A stretch of 64,000 nt of DNA, taken from contig CBDUXP010000001.1 of NCBI GenBank assembly GCA_965371225.1, forward strand, positions 146,111 through 210,110, read 5' to 3'. Source of the DNA: CBDUXP01 sp965371225 [NCBI: uncultured bacterium] (GTDB lineage: Bacteria > Abyssobacteria > SURF-5 > CBDUXP01). Positions 51,173-58,735 of the stretch are shown here, in pieces (position 1 is the stretch's first letter; every line of letters starts with the position of its first letter). The translations under genes were made by a program, and so were the position numbers. Below the pieces are notes generated by a model. It had not been told where the DNA came from, ran no database searches, and was given only the letters and a program-made list of their open reading frames with translations.

Positions 51173-51873
51173 GATGCGTGCGCGCGCAGGGCATCGAGCA
51201 ACCGCTGCCAGAATGCGCCGGCATGGATGCGCGCCGCGCCGTCCGTGGGCATGGGACGTTCCGGATGCCACATGATGCCAGCGATGGGGGCGCTGCGGTG
51301 CACGCAGGCTTCCACGCTCCCGTCCGGCGCGAACGCGGTGGGCTCCAGGTCCACGGCAATGTCTTCCGGCCGGATCCAGCGGTCATGATAGGAATTGACG
51401 GACACGGTTGGCTCGGGCCACACCCCCGCCAGGGCCGCGCCGGTGAACTGCACGTCGTGGCACGTGCCCCGGTGCGCCTGCACGTCCGGCACCGGCGCAT
51501 CCGCGCCGCCGAACGCCTGGTTCAGGAACTGGAAGCCGCGACACACGCCGACCACGGGGATGCCCGCCTCCCGCGCCGCGCGCAGGTAGGCTAGTTCCGC
51601 ATAGTCGCGCCGCGCCCAGGGATCCTCGGACTCCTGCACGGGAGTGTCCGGACCGATGGGCGCGCGGAGGTCATCGCCACCGGTCAGCACGAGCAGATCG
51701 AGGTTGCTGCGGTGCAGGCGGTCGGCGGCCGCAAGCGGCGCGTTGGGCAGGAGCACGGCCTCGGCCCCGCACGCGTCGAGCGTCCGGGACCAGTCGTGGC
51801 TGATCGCATCCCGCGGGTCGCTGTAGTCCGCGCTGGCGACATCCATCACCCGCATGGTCAGCCCAATCCGCAT
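51169..51873 (-). CDS. Class I glutamine amidotransferase-like hydrolase (Cj1417-like)
   Basis: This gamma-glutamyl hydrolase-type class I amidotransferase domain has 234 residues: LDLLVLTGGDDL, then IPVVGVCRGFQFLNQAFGG with Cys111 as the nucleophile, and GIMWHPERPMP with His203 and Glu205 completing the triad. In Campylobacter the equivalent Cj1417 cleaves glutamate from gamma-glutamyl-CDP-amidate to leave CDP-phosphoramidate. ATG 51873 overlaps the stop of the glutamine-kinase-like gene by 4 nt, and its stop overlaps the cytidylyltransferase start. A general GATase (for example, gamma-glutamyl-GABA hydrolase) is the alternative reading. Confidence 0.83.
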   Translation of the reverse strand: MRIGLTMRVMDVASADYSDPRDAISHDWSRTLDACGAEAVLLPNAPLAAADRLHRSNLDLLVLTGGDDLRAPIGPDTPVQESEDPWARRDYAELAYLRAAREAGIPVVGVCRGFQFLNQAFGGADAPVPDVQAHRGTCHDVQFTGAALAGVWPEPTVSVNSYHDRWIRPEDIAVDLEPTAFAPDGSVEACVHRSAPIAGIMWHPERPMPTDGAARIHAGAFWQRLLDALRAHAS

Positions 51874-54800
51874 CACACGCCCGCCACGGTGCGATTCCCG
51901 CAATCCAGTTCGATGGCGGACGCGCGGCGCAGGTCGGCATAGAGCGCCGCCCCGCACCCGATGGCCGCGGGGAGCCCGAACTCCGCCGACCGGATCGCCA
52001 TGTGGGAATTGGCGCCCCCGTACTGCGTAATCAGGCCGGCGATGTCCCGGGTGAAAATCCAGTCGAAGCCCGGGTCCGCAAAGGAGAGCAACACGATCTT
52101 TCCGGACAGGTCGCCCGCTGCCGCGTCCCCTTCGAGCACTGCGGGCGGCGCCAACACGCGGCGCGTGGTGATGAAATTGGGCCGACTGTGAATCTGTTCG
52201 ACGATTTCCAGATCCCGCGCGGCGGTAATCAGGCCGGGCATGATCAGCATCTGCTCCAGCCGGTACTGCTCCCGCGCCGCGGCGATCTCGGCGCGCGCCG
52301 CGTCCACCCGGGCGGGCGACGCCGCTTCCCGGCTCAGCCGGAGCAGGGTGCCGTAGGACAGGAACGACAGATCGTCCCGCGTCAGCCCCACCGTCTCGCC
52401 CCAGCGGGCGATGCACTCGAGGGCGGCGCTGAGGTTCACGGTGAAGCGAAACTTCGCCGCTTCGCGCGCGGCCACCGTCGCGGCGACGAACCGGAGCACC
52501 GCATCCGCGGAGGCGCACAGCCCGCACGCTTCCAGGGCCTGCGTCATCGCACCGCGTTCACCTTCGGAGAATTCGCCCAGCAGGTCCCCCGCGTCCGCGG
52601 GCGCCTGTGCCGGCGCCTGGGCGGTGGGCGACGCCGCGGCAGGGAAATACCGGTCGGGCGCCGCATCGTAGCGGGGGGAGAGGATGTCGTAGGTGCCGGG
52701 GCGGAGGTGCCCGTACATTTCGAGAAACGAGTCAAGGCTCGTGCGACTTTCACGCACGCCGGTCAGCGCAGCCATGAGGTCGGACGCCACCGTTGGAATG
52801 TGTTGGTGCACGCTATCCAGTTGCCGCGGTGTGAGGAGCCCTTCCGCCGCCAGCCCCCGCAACAGGGCGGACCCGACGAACGCCATGCGCGCCAGCATGC
52901 TGAACGGCAGGGTGCCGCACGTGCGCGCGTCTTCCAGCATCCGCTGCATCGCACTCAGCGGCACGGTCTCGCCCAGTGCGTGGTGCTGCGCCCGGCGCGC
53001 CGTCAACCGGTCGACCTGCTCCAGCAGGCCGGCGACGGTCGGCCCTTCACCCTGCAACATCCGATTGGTCAGCGGCAGGAGCGCGGCGCGGAGCGCGGCA
53101 ATGTCGCCGTCGACCACCCCGTGTTCGCGGAGCCGACCGGCGTGGCGGTCGAAGTCCGGGGTGGTGCACGTGACGGCGATTTCGAACTCCAATTTGTCGT
53201 GGGCCGCCGGTTCGGCCTCGAGCGCGTCCAGGTACGCCGTCACGATGCGGTCCCGCACGTCGGGCGCGAGGGCCGCCGGGGTCAAGCTGTTCAGGCTGTT
53301 GCGCACGTCGATGTACGGGTGTCCGCCCACGAGCAACATCAGGGGCTCGCCTTCGGGGTGGAAGTAGCCCAGGGCCGCGCGCGCGTCCCGCCACGTGTGA
53401 TTCGTGATCAGGTCGGCGTACAGCGTGTGCGCCAACGGGCGGGGATGCGCGCCGAGCATCTCGGCCGGATTCCAGTCCGGCATGTCGCCCAGAATCGTGC
53501 GGTCGCCCCCCAGCGGCGGGCGGGGGCCGAGCTGCGCCTCCACGAACGCGCGATTGGCCTCCACCAGCGGCGTGACGTCGTTCAGGTAGTAGCGCGACAC
53601 CACTTCGGTGATCGCCAGCGGGCGCGCCTGGAAGAGCACGACCTCGCCCGACGCGCGCACGGCGTACTCCACGTCGACCGTTTCGCTTCCGGTGCGCGCT
53701 TCGACCTCCTGGACCGCGGCGACCACACGCGCCAGCTCCGGTGCGCCCGGGGATTCGCGCGTGTGCTTCCACAGGGCGACGGTTTCCAGGTCGGTGGCGC
53801 TGCCGCTGGTGACGCCGTCCGTGCGGCTGGACCGCTCGTGGGTGAGCACGTAGTAGGGGCCGCCCGTGCGCAGGTCGCAGGACACCGCCACCCCGCTCAG
53901 CACTGCATCGTCCAGCCAGGGCTGCACCAGCACGCGATGATCCGCGCGGGTGTCGCCGTAGCTGTCCAGCACCGCGTCCACTGCCGCGGCCACGGCGGGC
54001 TGATCCACCACCGCCACACCGAGCACGGAGTGGTACACCCCGGCGTTCGAACTATCGAGCGCGTCCTCGTCGGGCGCCGAGCTGCGCACGACGATCTGCC
54101 CCTGGGGAAACGCCTCGCGGATGCGCGCGTACGCCGCCGCCGGCTCCTCCGCCCACTCCCGGGCATCCACTGTCACCTGATCGAGGACGCGCGCCGTCTG
54201 CAAGACCGGCTGGAGGCGCTCGAGAGTCTCCGCCTTGGTGCCGAACACGAACCGGGTCAGGTCCTGCGGCGAGTCCAGGTCCGCCCATGCGTTGCCGATG
54301 TCGACCGCGTGCACTCGGTCGCCGCGGTCGATCAACGCTTGCAACAGGTCGATGATGGTCAGGTCCGCCGTGCGGTCCGCGCCGGCCACCCCGAGGGCCG
54401 CACCGCCGCCCAGGTCGGCTAGTTGGCGCACGGCCGCGGTCTGGGGCGGGGCGAGGTACAGGAGACCGGTGAACTCTCCGTGCGCTTCGGCGCCGGGCAG
54501 GTCGCGGGCGATGCGCCGCACGGTGCCGTCGGGGGCCACCTCCACCTTCTCGGCCTTGCGTTGGAGCGCGTCGCTGCGATCGAGGTACCGCACCTGCCAC
54601 TGCCGGTCGATCGCGACGACGAGGCCGTGCGCCGCCGCATCCAGCACCACGCCGACGGCTTCCGGCCGGTAGACCGTATCGCAGTAAGTCACGAGCACGG
54701 GCCCGTCCACGTCCGCGGTTCCCACGAGGAGCGAGCCCACCATGCCCGACGTGGCCCAGTGGGGATTAAACCGGAATTGCACGGCGGGATACCGCGCGCT

Positions 54801-54977
54801 CAACACATCGATGTCCTTCCCGCCGACGACCACCACGTCCTCGATGCCGTTGCGCCGTAGCGCGTCGAGAAGCCACGGCAGCGTCGCGTCCATGCGGCCG
54901 TGGAGGGAGGACGCCGCGCGCAGGTAAGGGGGCTGCACGGATTCCAAACCGCGCGCGGCCAACAGGACGGCTCGCAC
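51873..54977 (-). CDS. Glutamine-kinase-like PEP-synthase-type enzyme with N-terminal nucleotidyltransferase-like domain
   Basis: This is a 1034-residue fusion. Residues 1-250 look like a nucleotidyltransferase fold (MRAVLLAARGLESV, VVVGGKDIDVLS, LVTYCDTVYRPEAV), but the glycine-rich loop is degenerate. From about 290 a PEP-synthase-type ATP-binding domain begins (IVVRSSAPDEDALDSSNAGV, SVLGV). It is followed by VDVEYAV, FQARPLAIT and a long central domain. The C-terminus has the phosphohistidine domain GGANSHMAIRSAEFGLPAAIG with His near residue 992. This matches Cj1418, the C. jejuni L-glutamine kinase, which phosphorylates the glutamine amide nitrogen. The extra N-terminal domain is unusual. 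GTG 54977 is 22 nt after the methyltransferase stop. Confidence 0.82.
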   Translation of the reverse strand: MRAVLLAARGLESVQPPYLRAASSLHGRMDATLPWLLDALRRNGIEDVVVVGGKDIDVLSARYPAVQFRFNPHWATSGMVGSLLVGTADVDGPVLVTYCDTVYRPEAVGVVLDAAAHGLVVAIDRQWQVRYLDRSDALQRKAEKVEVAPDGTVRRIARDLPGAEAHGEFTGLLYLAPPQTAAVRQLADLGGGAALGVAGADRTADLTIIDLLQALIDRGDRVHAVDIGNAWADLDSPQDLTRFVFGTKAETLERLQPVLQTARVLDQVTVDAREWAEEPAAAYARIREAFPQGQIVVRSSAPDEDALDSSNAGVYHSVLGVAVVDQPAVAAAVDAVLDSYGDTRADHRVLVQPWLDDAVLSGVAVSCDLRTGGPYYVLTHERSSRTDGVTSGSATDLETVALWKHTRESPGAPELARVVAAVQEVEARTGSETVDVEYAVRASGEVVLFQARPLAITEVVSRYYLNDVTPLVEANRAFVEAQLGPRPPLGGDRTILGDMPDWNPAEMLGAHPRPLAHTLYADLITNHTWRDARAALGYFHPEGEPLMLLVGGHPYIDVRNSLNSLTPAALAPDVRDRIVTAYLDALEAEPAAHDKLEFEIAVTCTTPDFDRHAGRLREHGVVDGDIAALRAALLPLTNRMLQGEGPTVAGLLEQVDRLTARRAQHHALGETVPLSAMQRMLEDARTCGTLPFSMLARMAFVGSALLRGLAAEGLLTPRQLDSVHQHIPTVASDLMAALTGVRESRTSLDSFLEMYGHLRPGTYDILSPRYDAAPDRYFPAAASPTAQAPAQAPADAGDLLGEFSEGERGAMTQALEACGLCASADAVLRFVAATVAAREAAKFRFTVNLSAALECIARWGETVGLTRDDLSFLSYGTLLRLSREAASPARVDAARAEIAAAREQYRLEQMLIMPGLITAARDLEIVEQIHSRPNFITTRRVLAPPAVLEGDAAAGDLSGKIVLLSFADPGFDWIFTRDIAGLITQYGGANSHMAIRSAEFGLPAAIGCGAALYADLRRASAIELDCGNRTVAGV

Positions 54978-54999
54978 TCAGTGCCCGGCCCCGGCCGCC

Positions 55000-55812
55000 C
55001 TAGATGCTCGCCGCCGGCCCCGGGGGCAGCGCTGCGACGATGAAGGTGCGATTCCGGTCGAGAAAGGTGCCATAGTCGAGGACCGTTTCTTCCTGCAGGG
55101 TGAACAGGTCCGCAATGATATCCCGGACCACGGGCAACTGCGCCCCTTCGTGCTCGGGCGGATGGGATTCGAACAGGAACAGGCCGCCGGGTTCCAGCAG
55201 CGCGCGACATTTGCCGAAGTACTCTTCGAGCGGTTGACGCGTATTGCCGTCATAGGTCGAGTGATTCGCGAATGACAGGACCGCATCGACCGGACACGGC
55301 GGCCGGAACTCCTCGAACGCGCTCACGTGGAACTCCACATTGGCGGCGCCGAGGTAGGCGGCGCCCGCCCGCGCGATGTCGATAAGGTGGGGGTTCACGT
55401 CGAAGCCGATGACGCGGTCGGCCACATCGGCCAGCGCCAAGGTCAGGAACCCGGTGTTGCACCCAATCTCCAACACGGTGCGCCCGGCAAGTCGCTCGCG
55501 CAGGCCCATCATCCGCACGCGCTCATCCGTATCCCGGAGACCGGAAAAGCCGAGCGCGCGCAAGCCCTGGTACAGGTAGCCCTCTCCGTAGTCGTAGCTG
55601 TCCCACTCCCGCGCCGCCTGCAGCAGGGCCGCGTTGCAGTGGCGGTGCAATTCCCGAAGGCGTTCATCCTTCATAAGCAACGTGTAATTGCGCAGGCGGT
55701 TCGACAGAGCCAGGCGCCGGCGCTTTCCCCGCGCGCGGAGCATATGCCAGGTAAACACGAGGGGCGCCACGCCGTGGTACCGGTCGTAATACTTCAGGTA
55801 CGCCTCGCGCAT
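55000..55812 (-). CDS. Class I SAM-dependent methyltransferase
   Basis: This 270-residue methyltransferase has TVLEIGCNTGFLTLALADVAD as motif I, DRVIGFDVNPHLIDIAR as motif II and AVLSFANHSTYDGN as the post-motif region. GGLFLFESHPPEHEG lies beyond. About 80 N-terminal residues precede the Rossmann fold. It lies between a formyltransferase-like gene and the glutamine-kinase-like gene. Campylobacter phosphoramidate loci carry two methyltransferases (Cj1419/Cj1420) that make the O-methyl group, so an O-methylation role here is plausible. Without those sequences I cannot claim orthology. Confidence 0.82.
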   Translation of the reverse strand: MREAYLKYYDRYHGVAPLVFTWHMLRARGKRRRLALSNRLRNYTLLMKDERLRELHRHCNAALLQAAREWDSYDYGEGYLYQGLRALGFSGLRDTDERVRMMGLRERLAGRTVLEIGCNTGFLTLALADVADRVIGFDVNPHLIDIARAGAAYLGAANVEFHVSAFEEFRPPCPVDAVLSFANHSTYDGNTRQPLEEYFGKCRALLEPGGLFLFESHPPEHEGAQLPVVRDIIADLFTLQEETVLDYGTFLDRNRTFIVAALPPGPAASI

Positions 55813-55816
55813 AGCG

Positions 55817-56701
55817 CTACTCAGGCCCGCCGGTGAACACGCGCGCGAGCGCCGCGCCGCGCACCGCCTCGTGCATGAAGTGATAGGTCACGCCGGCCTC
55901 GCGATCCTGCGGGGTGGCGGGCCAATCGGCGAGGTCCGGCGCCGCCGCCACCTGCCGGGCCAGCATCTCCGCCCGGAGCACGGGATCGTAGAACGCGAAC
56001 AGCGCCCGATACAGGGTCGGATCGTCCGGCCGCGGCAGCCCGGACAGGTCGAACGCCAGGGATTCCAGCTCGGCCGTGCACACCACGTCCCCCGCATCCA
56101 GTTCGGGAACCATAAAGAACACACTCATACCCGGTCGCCCGCGCACCATGGTAGACCACAACAGGCCGTCCGCGCCGCGCACGTGCGGCAGGTAGCCGGG
56201 ATGCAGGTGGAGGAACCGGAGCCCGGGCGTCGCGAGCAGGGGCGCGGGCAGCAGGCCGCCCCCCGTGTAGAGCACCACCGGCTGCCCCAAGGCCGTCAGC
56301 GCCGGGCCCAACGATTCTGCCCGGTAATCCGCCGCGAGAACTCGCCGCACCTCGTCCGCGAAATCCTCGTAACGCACCGGCCCCCGCAGCGCGGATACTA
56401 CGGCCGCGCTCTCGGGATAGGCCTCCCCAATGGCGCGCTCCATCCGCTCCACCAAGCCCGCGTGAGTCTGCCGAATGCGCCGGGGCCAGAACCAGTGTGC
56501 AAGCGATTGCACGCGCTCGGCGTAGGCGAGCCGGAGCCGGCCGGGGAGCCAGCGGCCGACCGGTTTGCCGGTGGCGGGATGCGTGGGCGCAACCAGGAGC
56601 AGTATGCCGGCAGGCCGGTAGCCGGCGGCACGCAGCCGCAGCAGGTACGCGGCAACCTGCGGCCCTTCGTAGGCCAGCACCGTAAGCGGGAGGGTGTTCA
56701 T
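55817..56701 (-). CDS. Formyltransferase-like protein
   Basis: This 294-residue protein has the methionyl-tRNA/sugar formyltransferase fold marker HLHPGYLPHVRGADGLLWST followed by MSVFFMVPELDAGDVV. In family enzymes an Asn-His-Asp triad serves N10-formyl-THF transfer; here the Asn position is His, the His (HPG) and Asp remain. It may be a sugar N-formyltransferase variant or a related C1 enzyme. ATG 56701 overlaps the small upstream protein by 4 nt. An upstream in-frame extension to 56962 is spurious because it lacks the normal start of the fold. Confidence 0.68.
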   Translation of the reverse strand: MNTLPLTVLAYEGPQVAAYLLRLRAAGYRPAGILLLVAPTHPATGKPVGRWLPGRLRLAYAERVQSLAHWFWPRRIRQTHAGLVERMERAIGEAYPESAAVVSALRGPVRYEDFADEVRRVLAADYRAESLGPALTALGQPVVLYTGGGLLPAPLLATPGLRFLHLHPGYLPHVRGADGLLWSTMVRGRPGMSVFFMVPELDAGDVVCTAELESLAFDLSGLPRPDDPTLYRALFAFYDPVLRAEMLARQVAAAPDLADWPATPQDREAGVTYHFMHEAVRGAALARVFTGGPE

Positions 56702-57150
56702 CCCGCGGCAATCTCCCCGAGCACCGCATCCGCCTCCGCGCGCAACTCCGCCAGCAGGGGCACGTCTGGCTGCGTAGCAAGGAGGTCCAGCGCCTGGAAC
56801 GCTCCGTTGACCCACTTCAGGGCGGGACCGCGGCGGGCGGGCTCCGCATCGGTCGCCGCACGGCCGTACGCCAGCAGCACGGCGACGCCCAACGCCAACG
56901 CCGCATCGGGAAGCGGCGCCGCGTCGGGGTCTTTGCGCCAATCCGCATCGTAAGCCGTCCACACGCGCTTCGCGATGGCGATCTTGCGGCAGAGGGCGTG
57001 CAGCCAGCCCGCGCGCATCCCGTCGGGCGGGTCCCCGGCGGATTCCGCGAGGTGCCGCAACAGCCCCACCATTTCCTGCTGGGGAATGGGGCCCGGCGCG
57101 GACGCGGGGGGCGCCGCGACCAGCGCGCGGTGCAGCAGGGGGGCAACCAT
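56698..57150 (-). CDS. Hypothetical protein in phosphoramidate-type operon
   Basis: This unrecognised protein of 150 residues appears mainly helical (GLLRHLAESAGDPPDGMRAGW, ALCRKIAIAKRVWTAYDADW, LALGVAVLLAYGRAATDA). No signal peptide, clear membrane helix or catalytic motif is visible. Its ATG at 57150 comes 4 nt after the TagF-like stop, and its stop overlaps the formyltransferase-like start. The tight operon location suggests it supports the same pathway. The name of a family cannot be given. Confidence 0.6.
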   Translation of the reverse strand: MVAPLLHRALVAAPPASAPGPIPQQEMVGLLRHLAESAGDPPDGMRAGWLHALCRKIAIAKRVWTAYDADWRKDPDAAPLPDAALALGVAVLLAYGRAATDAEPARRGPALKWVNGAFQALDLLATQPDVPLLAELRAEADAVLGEIAAG

Positions 57151-57154
57151 CGCG

Positions 57155-58336
57155 TTATCCGGCCGCGGCGCGGCGACCGGCTGCGGCCACGATGTAGTCC
57201 GCGGCGGCGCGACCGCTTTGGCCAACATTAAAGAGCCACCGGTCCCGGGCCGCGCGAATTTCCGGAACCCGCTGCGCCGTGGTCTCCCGCAGTTCGCGGA
57301 CGTGCCTGGCGATGTGCGGAATCTCCGCGGGCGAGATGACGGTGCCGATGGCGGACCGGATCAGGACTTCGAACGGCTCGCACGGGATGGCGTCCGCATT
57401 CGGGTTGTTCACTTTGCGCGCCACGTCGATAAACAGCACGGGGCGTTCGAGCCCGAAGGCGAATTCCGCGGCCACCCCGGACCAGTCACTCACCATCACG
57501 TGGGCCGCAAAGAGCGACTCGGCCGACGCGACGTCCGTCTCCAGCACCACCTGCGGATGATCGCCGAACGCCTCGCGCAGCTTCGCAATCACCTCAGGCC
57601 GCTGGAGCGCGGTCCGCGGATGGGGCCGAATCGTGACGTGGCAGCCGGCGTCCAGCAGCGCGGCGACCGTGTCGTGGCCGTGGGCTTCCAGGATCGCCTC
57701 CGGCCCCCACGTGGGTGCCAGCAACACCCGGGGGGGGCCGTCGTGGGCGGGCGGCGGGCGGCGGGCCCCCTCGCGCATAAGCGAATCCAACCGGCTGTAT
57801 CCGTGCTCGGGCAGCGCGCGGGGCGGCCGGCCATGCGCCTGTTCCAGGGCGCGGGCTTCGGCCACGTGGTGCGGCCCCACGCACAGGATCGCGTCAAAGT
57901 AGTCGAATGCCCGTTCGCGGTAGATCGTGTGCATGCTGACGATGGAGTGGTGGAGGTACACGTAGTGGACCGGATAGTAGCGCGACCGCTTGACGTGAAA
58001 GACTTCCAGGTCGGGCGTGGTGAGGACCATCACATCGCTGCGCAGGGTCCAGAACGCATACGTGCGGACGATACCCCTGCCCACGTAGCAGACGTGCAGG
58101 TGCTCCTCGGTCCGGCGTAGCCCGGGATCGGCCGGGTCCGAGGTCAAGTAGGCGACCGGGCGCTGGTGCTCCACGCGCAGGGCGGTGACCACCGGCTCCA
58201 GGTGGACCCAGGCGGCCGCGTCCTCGGCGTAGAACACGATGGAGCGGGCCGCAGGATCGAGGGCCAGGAACCGCCGCAGCCCGGCGCACGCCCGGGCGAA
58301 GTCTCGGAAACCATGCATCACAACTGTGGTCGGCAC
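57155..58336 (-). CDS. CDP-glycerol glycerophosphotransferase-like (TagF-type) protein
   Basis: This 393-residue GT-B-like protein resembles teichoic-acid polymerase/primase enzymes: HYVYLHHSIVSMHTIYRERAF, DAILCVGPHHVAEARAL, LLAPTWGPEAILEAHG, VTIRPHPRTALQ and AAHVMVSDWSGVAAEFAFG, the last being the typical donor-binding segment. TagF enzymes move glycerol phosphate from CDP-glycerol, so this protein might instead use a CDP-activated phosphoramidate produced by the same operon. That is inference. It is the first gene of the operon. GTG 58336 is the longest plausible start and has no clear ribosome-binding site; ATG 58318 is an alternative. Confidence 0.75.
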   Translation of the reverse strand: MPTTVVMHGFRDFARACAGLRRFLALDPAARSIVFYAEDAAAWVHLEPVVTALRVEHQRPVAYLTSDPADPGLRRTEEHLHVCYVGRGIVRTYAFWTLRSDVMVLTTPDLEVFHVKRSRYYPVHYVYLHHSIVSMHTIYRERAFDYFDAILCVGPHHVAEARALEQAHGRPPRALPEHGYSRLDSLMREGARRPPPAHDGPPRVLLAPTWGPEAILEAHGHDTVAALLDAGCHVTIRPHPRTALQRPEVIAKLREAFGDHPQVVLETDVASAESLFAAHVMVSDWSGVAAEFAFGLERPVLFIDVARKVNNPNADAIPCEPFEVLIRSAIGTVISPAEIPHIARHVRELRETTAQRVPEIRAARDRWLFNVGQSGRAAADYIVAAAGRRAAAG

Positions 58337-58452
58337 TCTGCGCCGCGGGTTGCAACGTGGATCAGCCGGTCATTAGACTATCTCACCTGTGGTGCCGCGC
58401 GCGGTGGTAGGGGGGATGACCGCGCTCGGGGCGATCCCAGGAAGGGGCGGGG

Positions 58453-58704
58453 ATGCGAAAGATGTGTGCAGGCAGGAACAGGCAACCGGGAACCCGCTGG
58501 GATGTGGTCATCATAGCGGGCTGCATCGCCGGCATCGTGTGGCAACCGCCCGCGTACGCTTACCTGGACCCGGGCTCGGCCGGGGTCCTGGGGCAACTGC
58601 TCGTGGCGATCGTGGCGGGGGCCGGCGCGACGATGACGTTCTTCTGGGGCCGGATCAAATCGACCGTCGGCCGCCTGTTCGCGTCCAAATCCGATTCCGA
58701 GTAG
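58453..58704 (+). CDS. Small membrane protein with YLDPG motif
   Basis: This 83-residue protein has two hydrophobic segments (VVIIAGCIAGIVWQ and LGQLLVAIVAGAGATMTFFWG) separated by AYLDPGSAG and ending with a lysine-rich tail (RIKSTVGRLFASKS). Small proteins with a YLDPGSGS-like motif are frequent next to polysaccharide and sulfatase-type genes, but their role is not known. It begins the + strand transcription unit after the divergent phosphoramidate-type operon and precedes the two large membrane paralogues. Confidence 0.7.
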   Translation: MRKMCAGRNRQPGTRWDVVIIAGCIAGIVWQPPAYAYLDPGSAGVLGQLLVAIVAGAGATMTFFWGRIKSTVGRLFASKSDSE

Positions 58705-58735
58705 CCCGCGCCGGTCGGGCACTGAGAGCGCCGGC

